From positions 11,387,814 to 11,451,813 of the forward strand of contig CP136063.1 in assembly GCA_032622095.1 (NCBI GenBank): a stretch of DNA of 64,000 nt. Direction: 5' to 3'. The translations under genes were made by a program, and so were the position numbers. The notes below the pieces were generated by a model that saw nothing but the letters and a program-made list of their open reading frames with translations, was not told the DNA's origin and ran no database searches. The DNA comes from Siphonodentalium dalli. Lineage: Eukaryota > Mollusca > Scaphopoda > Gadilida > Siphonodentaliidae. Positions 1 to 10,397 of this stretch are shown here, in pieces (within the stretch, counting starts at the first letter, position 1; each line of letters begins with the position of its first letter).

Positions 1-2930
1 CACACATATTTGTATGTGACGTCGGTTTTTTAAATTTCACGTGGTGGTCACGCGCGCGTCGTTGTTTCGTACAGGCTCACAGGATGCCGTAAAGTGTGCA
101 CATGGAGTCTTGTTGATTGTGGTGGATCTCGAAATTCGATATATTGGTCGGTCTCTTCGATTATTTCTAAAGTTAAGGTAAGATTATATTTAAATTGGCA
201 AGATATTCACCTTAGTGAGAATGTCCGTATCTATTTTGTATAAAACATGATTGAACGAAATAATAAACTTGATTTGGATTTTCTGATTCAAGTTCAACAA
301 TTCCCTATCGCATAGTCATATATTTACATTTTAGAGTTGTGCGTATATCTGGGTTTATCTGTTGTTTCTGTAGTCTATATGGTACGCATCTTTCCGAAGC
401 GCAAAACCTATTTCTGCTCGAAAATTGTCTTTATGTAAATTGACAAATTCAACTGTGTGGTGAAGACATTTACTGAACAAATGTGTGTTCATCACATACA
501 CACTATATATTATACAGCGTGCTTTAAACCAGAACCATATTTTATTATTTTGCACGGTAAGGTTCTCATGTTGATAAATTAACGACGTTTTTTGTGTTTA
601 TATGGAATGCAGATGAGAGGAAATATCTACTGAGACCAGTGACGTGGCGACAGGGCGGATATTGGGAAGGGTGTGTCTATAACCCTATCCTAAACTTCGG
701 TAAAATTTACTAAAAATTCCAACAGTTGGAAATTTCATGCCTGACCCAAAGTTGCAAGTTTTACACCACATGCTTTATAATATGTTGAAATTGTTCTCTT
801 TGATTTTTCAAGCAGTAATTAGTGGGAAATTTATTGTTTTTTAGACAAACAGTAGCATATTTTTCTACTTTTGGTAAAACAAAAATGGCCTCAAATGGCC
901 ATCGGGTGGAAGACTTCCATTTGGTTGGAAATTCTAATAGTTGGAAAGCTTGAGGAACCAATTGGAAAATTCAGAACGAGAGGGGGGTGTGCAAATATAA
1001 TTCTACAAATATGGTTCAAGGGGGAGGGTGGGGTGCACTTCGACATTTGAAGGTGGACACCCCCCCCCCCCCGCCAACGGCTACCACGAGCCGCGTCCAT
1101 GGATGAGACTTGTGGATGCCACTGAAATGCCCTAGTCGTATACTACGAAGTTCTATATGACATGTGGCACCCGGAATCACACAAAATGTGTGAAATTGGT
1201 GTTTCAAATTAATTTCATTTGAATATGATGAGCATCACTGTTGCAATAAACCTTGAAATACAGCAATGGACGATCAATGTACCAAGGGAAACAAATTGTT
1301 GGGTGGGTGGGGTATTTATTTGTCAATTATATTGGTGGTTTACCAAGACGATGTGAAAAATTAACATGCATATTTTGGCTCCTCTGCTATGTATAACTTG
1401 CGTAAATTCGGTTACCGAGGGAGGGGCCGGGGGGGGGGGGGGGGGGGGGTGATGTCGTATATCTAATACATATGTAGCCATCGTTTGTGTCCAAAACTTT
1501 AAATTGTGAAGAATATTATGTCATTCAATAAATGTCATAGCAAATAATGAACTTAGAAATAATCCAAAATTATAAATACTGCAGAATAGTGAGATGTCAC
1601 GTGTGATTAAAGTATTATTAGCATTTGGATTAAGTGACGTACATGGTGAAGATTTACCGTTTATACTATAAAAAGGGGGGGGGGCTTATTTTGAAACTCG
1701 CCATGTTTCTCATATTATATTCCTTATATATGAATGTATTGTGTTATATATAGCTAAAATTCCTTATGTAAAATTGCAAATTTTCCGTGTCAAGAATGTG
1801 CTTAATGAGGCATCGATCTGGCAATATAGATAAAGTAAAATATATTTATAAAATGTCCGAACATTCATTATGTGAAGCTATACTGAGTAGTACATGTATA
1901 TATTTAGTATCTTTCAAAAACTATATTCCTTTCTGAAAATGCGCTCTTTATTGTATGAGTTATAAAACTGTTATAGACGTATACATACAATGTACACTGT
2001 ATATAATATTCCCAATGGCATGTTATAAACAAAATAACTTCTCTGCTTACAGGTTCAATGGTGAAATCATGGCGGTCACGCGGTGAAACGTCGATGTAAA
2101 TAACAAGATATGGACATGGCTGCCTTGACAACGACGCAGATAAACTCTAATCAACCAACCAAGAACCACGGTGGAATTTATGAGTTCGACACAAATTCCA
2201 CAATCAATGATTTTGGTATACATATGATGTCATGTGCTGTAATTTGGTTTCTGTGCAAGAGGCGATGACTTCTATTCTTTGTGAACTCGAGATTTCTCCC
2301 CAGAAATTGCACCGAGATATATATATATATATACTTTCACAATGACTATCCTCTTTGGAGCCCTTAATTTACTTGTATAGTTCAAGGGATCTCAGAAAGC
2401 TTCAGTTAGTTTTAGAGCTTGTTCTTCTACACACGTGAGGGTGAGTCTGATGTAAGACAGCCAACCAGTAGCAATATACATATATATGTATATATAGCAG
2501 AGACTGACTTTCGAATTGTTCCAATACATTCAAGTTGGAGGAAAATTCTAGTTATTGATGTGAAACCCATTGATGGAACTAAAACATGCACGCCTATAGT
2601 TTAAAGGATGACCAAAATATTACGTGAATTTGTTAAACGGCTGTTTTGTTTTGTGTCTTTGTATTATTGAAATTAAAGACTATAGCTATACTATATCATT
2701 CGACAATCACGATTTATGCTGTGTACACAAAAGAAGGCCGCGGACCCCCGGGATATGCATGTTTGCTGTTTGATAAGTTAATATCCGAAAACGTCCAGCG
2801 CCGCACGTCAAGCATCAGTAGACTATAACATTTTATATGAATGGCCGGAAAAAAACGTCCAACGATAGCCGAACTATATGTTTGGCCAATAAATATCGGT
2901 AAACACTCTTCGTTGAATATGATTTTTTTT
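1..2930. other. Gene-poor AT-rich DNA
   Basis: No reading frame with recognisable protein features was found here. Simple-sequence tracts are present: a 13-base C run at 1060-1072, a 21-base G run at 1429-1449, a 10-base G run at 1675-1684 and an AT dinucleotide tract near 2316-2332. The short open frames look like chance frames in AT-rich DNA. Confidence 0.6.
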
Positions 2931-2939
2931 TGCAGGATT

Positions 2940-3500
2940 AGCAGCCTATTGTTTGGATCGACCACACAAATTTGTACACATATGTGTTGTCTTGCCCAAC
3001 AGCATTGTGTACAAGAACAATACAAAATAGTGTAATGGCGGTGAACACTATTGTTTGGATCAACCACACAAATGTGTACGCATGTGATTAACACATATGT
3101 GTAGTCTCGCCCAACAACATTGTGTACAATAACAATACAAACGTGTGTGGTAGTTGCGAACATATTGTTTCCTTAGTGCAAACATATTTGTGTCCATTCA
3201 ACGAACAAATAAATGTGCTGGACCCAAACATCTTTGTGTGTGTCAACTACACAACTTTGTAGGTCAGTAACCACACATAAACTGTTCATCTGCATCCACA
3301 CAATATTGTGCACAACTTAGCACACATTTAATGTGTGTCTACAAAGAACAAGTTGTTTGGTCGATCCACACAGTTTGTTCGCCACCGCCACACAACAGAT
3401 GTGTGGTCATTTGCCACAAAGTTCACCACACAATGTTGTGCTCGATCAAGTGGCTACACAAACTGTGTGGTTTTACCACACAGTCGTTTTAAGAGTGTAT
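2940..3500 (+). repeat. Hairpin-array repeat, copy 1
   Basis: The stretch is built from closely spaced short palindromes of the type CCACACAA-n-TTGTGTGG. Examples lie at 2961-2987, 3064-3102, 3249-3264, 3296-3310, 3321-3337, 3389-3406, 3425-3441 and 3454-3470. They recur every 30-60 bases with short unrelated spacers. A second copy lies in inverted orientation at 42375-42930, sharing both the palindromes and the spacers (for example GCCCAACA and GATCGA blocks). Both copies end near the shared block AGTCGTTTTA. It encodes nothing convincing. It is probably a non-autonomous mobile or structural repeat; no family assignment is possible by eye. Confidence 0.75.
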
Positions 3501-3736
3501 ACGGTGCGACCAGACTGACTGTCAGTCGCGCCGTCATTGCAAGCGTCATGTTGGGAATCCATGTCGTCTCCCGGTGCGTCAGACGACAATACTTGTCTAC
3601 GCTCGACTCTGTCCATAACAGGAGCATTTGGATTATCACTGTTTGCCCCTTGACTCTGTGTACTCGATCCATACGTATGTGAATTGTCCAGAACAGTGTA
3701 TGACCGCCCGTCAATATAAGTTACTTGTTCACTCAT
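3473..3736 (-). CDS. Candidate short coding exon, unknown protein
   Basis: An 87-codon frame on the minus strand starts at an ATG (3736) and has a protein-like, polar composition rich in Ser, Asp, Thr and Gln (it begins MSEQVTYIDGRSYTV), unlike neighbouring chance frames. The last residues run into the hairpin-array repeat, so if it is real the coding part probably ends before about 3500. GT dinucleotides near 3500 on the minus strand could be a splice donor, but none is compelling. No family is recognised. It could be the first exon of a host gene, a remnant of a mobile element, or chance. Confidence 0.25.
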   Translation of the reverse strand: MSEQVTYIDGRSYTVLDNSHTYGSSTQSQGANSDNPNAPVMDRVERRQVLSSDAPGDDMDSQHDACNDGATDSQSGRTVYTLKTTVW

Positions 3737-3739
3737 AAT

Positions 3740-4135
3740 GACTATAGCGATAAACTATATGATAAACTTCATTGTAATACCAAGTTTGCTTGTGGGCATA
3801 GCCTTATCGCTGTAAAAATGCATTTCTACAGCTGCTCCACGCTGTTCCACGGCCTTGAATTCGAAAATTTTATGTTAGGTCAGTTGTCGTCCGGTCAGTG
3901 GCGGGGTTAATATGTGTGGCTAGGGCTAATATCGGCCGTTCGTTCGACACGAAATGGAGCCCTCTACGTGCTGTATTCCTCGAGATATCAGCCGTCCCAC
4001 GCAATTTGAAATTCTGTCCCGCAGATTGTCGTTTTGTCCCATATGCCATACCATCCCGCAGATTGTCATGTCCCAGGAGGTATATAAGTATTTTCATTGC
4101 ACACACATTTCGTATTGTCATATATAAGCCTTTCC
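3740..4135. other. No gene seen
   Basis: Noncoding by inspection. A short direct repeat containing CCCGCAGATTGTC occurs at about 4018 and again at about 4055. No other structure was noted. Confidence 0.5.
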
Positions 4136-4139
4136 GGAC

Positions 4140-5476
4140 ATGACTGTTTGCTTTGACCGAGAGGAATTTGAACGGCTGAATGGACGGGGTTGTTCACAGC
4201 CGAGTAAGCGAGGTAGGGTCGATCGACGACATAGCTGCTATCCAGGTAACGCAAAAATATTGCCTAATATTGTCACCTCCGGGGCTCCATATAATTCAGT
4301 CAGACGTGGGAAATATGCAGAAACTGATTTTGAGAATGGTATAAGACATGTCCAGCTGAAAACTGCACTGACGACATTCCTAATGAGATTACGATAGGCG
4401 AGGACACGCTTCATCTGTTTTCGCCAAAAAAACAAGACTTTTTGTGAACACTGGGGTGATTGCCATTATCCGAGCGTTGTGTGCGTTGAGCTCAAAATAA
4501 TCAGGCGTACATATGGCCGCTGTTTTAGTAAACACCACCCCGACCTGGAAGTGTGTGAACGATGTTCATTGTCGATTTTGTCTTATGCCATAACGTACGT
4601 CAATGTGCCAAACGGTGGAAAACGTCTGACAGAGCTCCAAAGCCAGATAGACCTAATCCGGAGATTAACCGGAACCGCGAGACAACACGTAGCCAGGGCT
4701 ACACACAGGAGACATTAGGCATACAAACGTGGATAAACACAACGTCGATAACATTGATGCTCTCAAAAATGAAATTGACAGACAGGTTGAGCATACTGAT
4801 GAAAACGACAGGGACGAAACAATTCAAAACGAACAGGACATACTAATTGATAAGTGCAAGTAACCTCCGTGACGTGCATGTTAACATTACGATGGCTAAA
4901 ATGTTCCAAGTACCAGGTACTCTAACTGTGGATATTTTAAACATTTTGAAACGCATTGAGCAAGACAAATCTGTTGTTCCTAATCTTGTCACCAGTGTAA
5001 CTCTACATCTAGGCACGAATGCCATTACCCGTTGTATAGATGTAAACGAGATACAGGTGCGTTTCGTGAAAATAATACCAACGCTATCCAGTTTTTTCCC
5101 GAATTAAACTTTTGTAGCATTCCGCCACGAAAAGGTTTGGACAGGAGGGTGCAGGAGTGTCCAAGTGTTTAATGACAACACCGCCAAAGTAAATGGATTT
5201 ATATCCGAACTTCTGAAGGACATGACTAAGTTGTCTTTTGTCGATAACCAAATTTTCACACAGAAAGGTGCTGTTAGAAACGTCCCCTTTGTCACAGATG
5301 ACTCATCTGGCGTTCACCTCAGCCACAAGGGTAAAGAGGTTTTAGCTGAGCTCCTATGTGGGGTGGCTGTCGTCCTGATTATGACTTACAACGACGTCCC
5401 GTATCCGGCAAAATGGTGTGAAGTTTTGATTCGCTGCCATATCTTACGTGGCCTGTTCATGCCAATAAATATTTAA
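4140..5476 (+). pseudogene. Broken SGNH/GDSL-hydrolase-like gene
   Basis: Fragments of one coding region appear in successive plus-strand frames. From about 4746 to 4862 there is an acidic, coiled-coil-like segment (begins DNIDALKNEIDRQVE) ending in a stop. At 4847-5107 a frame contains VTLHLGTNAITR, resembling the GTNDL block of SGNH hydrolases. At 5165-5476 a frame contains VNGFISELL, SFVDN and GVHLSHKGKEVLAE, resembling the final D-x-x-H block, here read as GVHLS. The order and spacing fit the C-terminal half of the SGNH-type domain found in many invertebrate transposon-associated proteins. Several frame breaks show it is not functional. The upstream part, 4140-4740, has no recognised domain. 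The family call rests on these motifs only. Confidence 0.45.
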
Positions 5477-5515
5477 CAAAAGTGGTTCTCATTGCCCATA
5501 TGGGTCCAGGACCAT

Positions 5516-5580
5516 TTGTGTTTGTTTTATTATATTATTTTGAGAAATAATTTCAAATAATATAATAAAATAACAAAACA
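5516..5580. repeat. AT-rich hairpin
   Basis: Two arms of about 22 bases (TGTTTTATTATATTATTT and its complement) flank a short centre near 5543-5550. There is no T-tract or gene context to make it a terminator. It is probably the remnant of a fold-back element. Confidence 0.55.
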
Positions 5581-5589
5581 AAAATTCCG

Positions 5590-7085
5590 GACACCTTATC
5601 ACAGTGCTGTCAAGCCTCCAGTTTCCTACCGGTACATACATCCGCTGAATTATTGCCCAAACCGCGGCGATCCCATCTTGTTATGAAATAAAACATGTGA
5701 TCGCCGCATGATCATATTAATAGTTGAAATTGATTGGCTACTTCGAATAAATCGCACGACTCGATCGTAGAAAATCAAAATAAATGTTTTCCTTGCGGGC
5801 CGACAGTGCCACAAAATGTCGTAGCATTTTGTATTACATATCTATCAACGTAATTCGCATGATCGCACGATGTTCCAGGCGTGTGATAATTCTCAGAATC
5901 GCACTAGTGCAATCTGTCGACGGAACTATTTCATTCAGTGTTGTTAGAGTGGCTTTCGCCGTTACTATAGTTTAACTTTTTCAACTTTTAAACGCAAGGG
6001 CGACAACCCACTTGCCGAAATCGCAGCGCGCTGATTGGGTTATATTTTGGAAAATCTGGGAAAACCCAATTAACACCTTTGCGCGGGTCAAGATGGGTCA
6101 AGTTCAATCGCGGATAGAAGGGCTCCCTCAAACTCCATACAGCGCCCTCTGCGTTATTACTACGAAATAGCACTGCCATAAGGACATTTTTTGGTAAAAT
6201 TTCTTACGTGTTTTTAATTCTTATGTTTTAGGGTTACAATTGTCTATGTCTGGCTCAGTTCACATTGTTCTTATCAATACCGAAAAAATACCAAAAGAAT
6301 TAGCATTATTGCAAACTTTTGGTGGTCAAAATAAGATGATAAGTGAATAAATATAGTTCCGACGATTTACCTCGCTAAAATAGACTTCCCGAACTTGTGT
6401 TTTTGTAAAATGGCGACATTAGATTCCATGAATTTTATATCTGCGTATCAACATTCTAAAGATTTAATCGGAGTTAAACATGATTTGAATTCACGACTCG
6501 AATGGAATCGGATTAGACCGCTTCATCAAAAGCATGTTTGGTTTTAGTGGGTCTTTACACACATATATCTGATCAATGGCAATTGTGATGACCTGCAATT
6601 TGCAAATTTCTCGAAAATGTGTGACTGGAAGTGTAGATAATTAGATTTTCTTTTCTTTTCACTGGCCTGGAGACAGTAAAAGCGTAACAGTGGAGCTGAG
6701 GCTAGCGCCGGTAAATTAATAACTCGAATCTGTCAACAATAGACTAATGGATTATTTCTATGGTATGTACATCATGTATTTACTAGTATTTATATTATAG
6801 TTATACAATTCCTCGAGTCAAAATATTATAGTATGCCGTTGGCTTTGTGGATATGATTTCAGTGGGTCTGCACCCGGCCATGTCCATGTTTATTTACATC
6901 GCATGGCTTTCGAGTCACGTTAAACTTAAACTATTTTTATTTTAAATAATGCGGTGTGAATTTGTGTCATGTCACACGTAAAGCCGAAACTCATGAGTCA
7001 TGACTCATGTTAAATCGTGTCTTGATAAATACTAAAATAGCAGATGATTGAGTACCAAAGCTGCTGACCGTAGACATCATTGATG
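5590..7085. other. No gene seen
   Basis: About 1.5 kb of AT-rich DNA without a supported gene or RNA. Short open frames around 5784-6179 have no protein-like features. Confidence 0.5.
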
Positions 7086-7087
7086 AT

Positions 7088-7407
7088 ATCTATGGGAAGC
7101 CAAATTCAAATTGACATTTAATAGATAATTGCGGTTAAACGCACTAATGAATCTCTAATATCCACATGTATCCTATATTTGTTCCATCCATTGTACCATG
7201 GACTACACCATTTGAATTATAGGGAGTTTATGTAATGTGGCTAATTGAGCTTAAGCACAATAAGGAATATTCCTTATTGCGCTTAAGCGCAATTAAATAT
7301 TTCCTTATTGCGCTTAAGCGCAATAGGAGCTTTCCTTATTGCGCTTTCATTATTGCGCTTTTAAAAGCTCAATTATTTATTAAATGTCAATTTGGCTTCC
7401 CATAGAT
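7088..7407. mobile_element. MITE with about 40-bp inverted ends
   Basis: The left end begins ATCTATGGGAAGCCAAATT and the right end (7367-7407) is its inverted complement over roughly 40 bases, apart from a short indel. The interior holds two copies of the palindrome GCGCTTAAGCGC (about 7278 and 7310) in a repeated block built around CCTTATTGCGCTTAAGCGCA. It has no coding capacity, so it is a non-autonomous inverted-repeat element. The superfamily is unknown and no clear target duplication is seen. Confidence 0.65.
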
Positions 7408-7574
7408 CTCACGCAGTCAATCATTCAATGTTATTTTTTTTAACATTTTGAATCAAATGTACAATTAAAAAAAATTGTTATACTAAATGGTATTGTAACT
7501 ATTGTTATTGTCCTTATTCCCCATACAGCAAGTGCAGTTGTGTACATATTTTATGATAGACTAGTAAATACTAT

Positions 7575-7896
7575 TAGTACTGCTGAATTGCTCACTCTCA
7601 CCAAAAAAAGCGAAGGGTACACAGGGTTTGAAAATGTGCTGAAGGGTACACAGGGTTTGTGATCGACACGAACAACATTACTTAAATTGTGTTTATGGAA
7701 GTCTGGATCCCATTAGCAGTTTGTTTTCAGTACATTTTAATATTCATTGGAACGTAAACAATTATTCTCTAACAGAAATCATGGTGGATACGGAAACTGA
7801 ATGTCCCACCTTTATAACATATTAGTAACGACATTTCAAATCCTGTGAACCCTTCAGCACTTTTTTTGGTGAGAGTGACCCCTTCAGCATAGTACT
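7575..7896. mobile_element. MITE with CACTCTCACC inverted ends
   Basis: The left end reads AGTACTGCTGAATTGCTCAC followed by TCTCACCAAAAAAAG. The right end (7850-7896) is its inverted complement with a few changes and also ends in AGTACT. Subterminal copies of GAAGGGTACACAGGGTTTG are present twice on the left and, inverted, once on the right. No open frame. Non-autonomous element of unknown superfamily. Confidence 0.65.
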
Positions 7897-9130
7897 CGTA
7901 CTAGATGTAGTTAATACTGCAATACTGTCAATATTCTAACATCACTTTACATCAATCATCAATTCAAAAACTGATCTTGTTATGTGTTGAATTTAGTTTA
8001 AGCCTTAAAAAAAGCCTGGTTGAATATCTATCATATTGTGGGTCGTTCCTACCCTCAAGCTATGATGTCATTGAGACATTCAACGTTATTTTGCTATTTT
8101 GCATGCGAAGAGGTAGACTGCTTGAGACCTCGTGGTAGATACATTCACTCCAGGCATTCAACTTTTTGGATCTAAACTTTGACAATTTAGCCAAACACAC
8201 TATTTTCATATCAGTGATGATTGATGACACATCATGTATTACTGTAGTGTATGAGGACTGGATACAGGTAGCTTAAATCAAAGACTTTAAAAAGCCTGAC
8301 GAAGATCGTTTGTGATGATATAAATATAAATTTATTTAACTTTCAGGGAAATATGTTAGCTACTCGGATATATAAGCTACGTAAAAGTTAAAGGGCATAT
8401 GTCGACATTACCGACATTCATATGGCATTAGCAGATTGCTGCATCCAGTAGAATGGTACTATTATAGTATCACACTGCGTTCATGAGTGAGCCACTTAAC
8501 GGGGCAGCACCTACTGCATGATAAAACTATAGTTTAAACAGTTGATATGTTGGCATATATCTACACGTACACGTACGGAACTACCGCAGACGCTACGATT
8601 TGACCCCTAATAGTCCAGCAGAACTGGGGTGTAACCCAAAATTCTCAGTTAAAGTTTTTTTCTCTCTGTTGATAATTCATGATAATCTTGATAATGATAA
8701 TTCATGATAATGCTCTCACATTGTTGGTGATGTCATTGGTGAAATTTAAAAGCAGGATTGGTTATAAAATTTAGCCTCGATGGATGCCACTGGTTACTTG
8801 ATGTAGTCCAGACGCCAGGACTCTAAAAAATCATTCGGATGTCATCTCCGGGGCTCCATAATTATGCACCTTGAGAATAGCTGATAATTTTCTAATTTTA
8901 GGGGAGGGTTATATTTTTTACAAAAAATAATCATTGAAGTTTTTTTCTGGCAATTTGACTTACCGGTATGTACTATATTAAAATTGTCAGCATACATTTG
9001 GTACACTAGTAGTCGCAAGCAAGCTCAGGCGAACCAAACATGTCTTGTCTAGAATGCAGTGGCGCAACAGGAACGCACAAACGCTCGGCGCGAAATAATC
9101 GGTCAGGCTACATGGTTCAATAAGCTATGT
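7897..9130. other. No gene seen
   Basis: AT-rich noncoding DNA. A 16-base direct repeat GATAATTCATGATAAT occurs at 8671 and 8696. The block at 8840-8865 (TCTCCGGGGCTCCATA) resembles 4271-4296 and may be a small dispersed repeat. Confidence 0.5.
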
Positions 9131-9131
9131 A

Positions 9132-9470
9132 TTGTGACATTGTTCTATTTATTCTATTGTATTTATGGGTTTTAATAGTTAGGCCTGGTTGAGTAAAACC
9201 TGTATCTGATAGATACGTCTCGGCAAACGGCTCCAATATAGCGATATATTGGAGCGAAGATACGGGAAAATCCGGAAACCACCGAGGATGCCCGAAGATA
9301 GCCGGAAGTTCACGAGATGACGAGGCTGACGGAAACCCATCACTCTGAATCCGACCTTCTTATTGACAACATGTATTGATGTATTGCTGTATTATTAAAA
9401 GGTATTATTTCACACTTGCACTTCATGTATAATTATTCACAATGCTGCACTGAACCCCAACATTATAACA
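9132..9470 (+). mobile_element. Candidate LTR of a retrotransposon
   Basis: The block begins TGTGACATTG and ends CATTATAACA, so it has TG...CA ends. It is followed after two bases by TGG, as expected for a primer-binding site. It contains an ATTAAA polyadenylation-like signal at about 9394 and two hairpins, GTATCT-GAT-AGATAC at 9202-9216 and a perfect 10-bp stem with a GCGA loop at 9231-9254. No second copy is in the window, so LTR identity rests on the ends and on the Gag-like frame downstream. Confidence 0.4.
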
Positions 9471-9472
9471 AA

Positions 9473-9490
9473 TGGCGTCGTAGACCTTAC
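9473..9490 (+). other. Candidate primer-binding site
   Basis: TGGCGTCGTAGACCTTAC starts two bases after the putative LTR end. TGG matches the CCA end of any tRNA; the specific tRNA cannot be named by eye. Confidence 0.35.
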
Positions 9491-10397
9491 TCGAATCTTT
9501 GCGGCGTTTTTTGTGCACTGTTTTGATATTTTTCTCGCCGGTAATTTACACTGTTTTCTCACACTGGCAAAATAATTTTTCACATGTTTTTTCATTCCGT
9601 TTATTATCTTTGGTAATTTCTGCAATCCGCACCGTAATTTTTGCTCTTCGCACTTTGCACTGCATACTATTCTTCCTATTTATTTATTTATAAGATAATT
9701 TTGCTTTTTGTCATACTTTTTTGCCATTTTTCTGATTGTTTTTTGGCTTGCATTTTTTTTTCTTCACACAAGTGTTTGCTACTTTGTTGAATATTTATTT
9801 TGTCTCAAACCAGTTGCTTTTGGCTTATGTATTTATTTTTTTAGTAGGGAATGAAGGCTGTTTTGTTTTCATTCTGCTGCGCGGACATTTCAATCAAGTT
9901 CGCCGTATTTTTCAATTAATTGGCACTTATTTTTTCGTTTTTGCCCATTTTCACGGAAATTTCTTTTCAATTTTTTAATTTCATGCAATTGAATTATTTT
10001 TGTCTCAGAGTATTATTTTTGCCAATTTTCGTAGGATTATTTTCCAATTTTTCAAATGGTTTTATAAATGTAGGTGAATTTGTCTATAAAGGCTACCAAT
10101 AGCGTTTATATAGGCATATTTCGGATAGTATATCACCATTTGTTCAATATTCGTGCATTTACACCTTGTATAACATCTTTTATCGAGGAGTTCCGAAATT
10201 AGCAAATTTTGGGAGTTATTATTTGCGCGAATATTTTTTGGAAGATAACGAATAATTTCCCCAAACAGTCCAACGAGGGGACGTCGATAAAACAACGTTG
10301 CGATCTCATGAACATTCTTGCTGGAATTTTCGGAACTATTCGTATCTGCTAAAACAGCCAATCGTTATTTTGTTGAAACGGGAAGTAGGTCATTTGC
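9491..10397 (+). other. Leader upstream of the Gag-like frame
   Basis: Very AT-rich DNA with long T tracts. Phe-rich open frames on the plus strand (9499-10102) reflect base composition, not a protein. A 99-codon minus-strand frame (10062-10361) is unsupported. Confidence 0.4.

Noticed and set aside
2714-3163. 149-codon minus-strand frame rich in Cys, Val, His
   Set aside because: Lies in the hairpin-array repeat; its repeated peptide (HICVVDPNN) is the repeat itself read through.
9437-10102. Phe-rich plus-strand frames and Lys-rich minus-strand frames
   Set aside because: Product of T-rich base composition; the minus-strand reading has many stops between apparently coding pieces.
10062-10361. 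99-codon minus-strand frame
   Set aside because: Composition is plausible, but no domain, homologous copy or splice context; it lies in the leader of the Gag-like unit.
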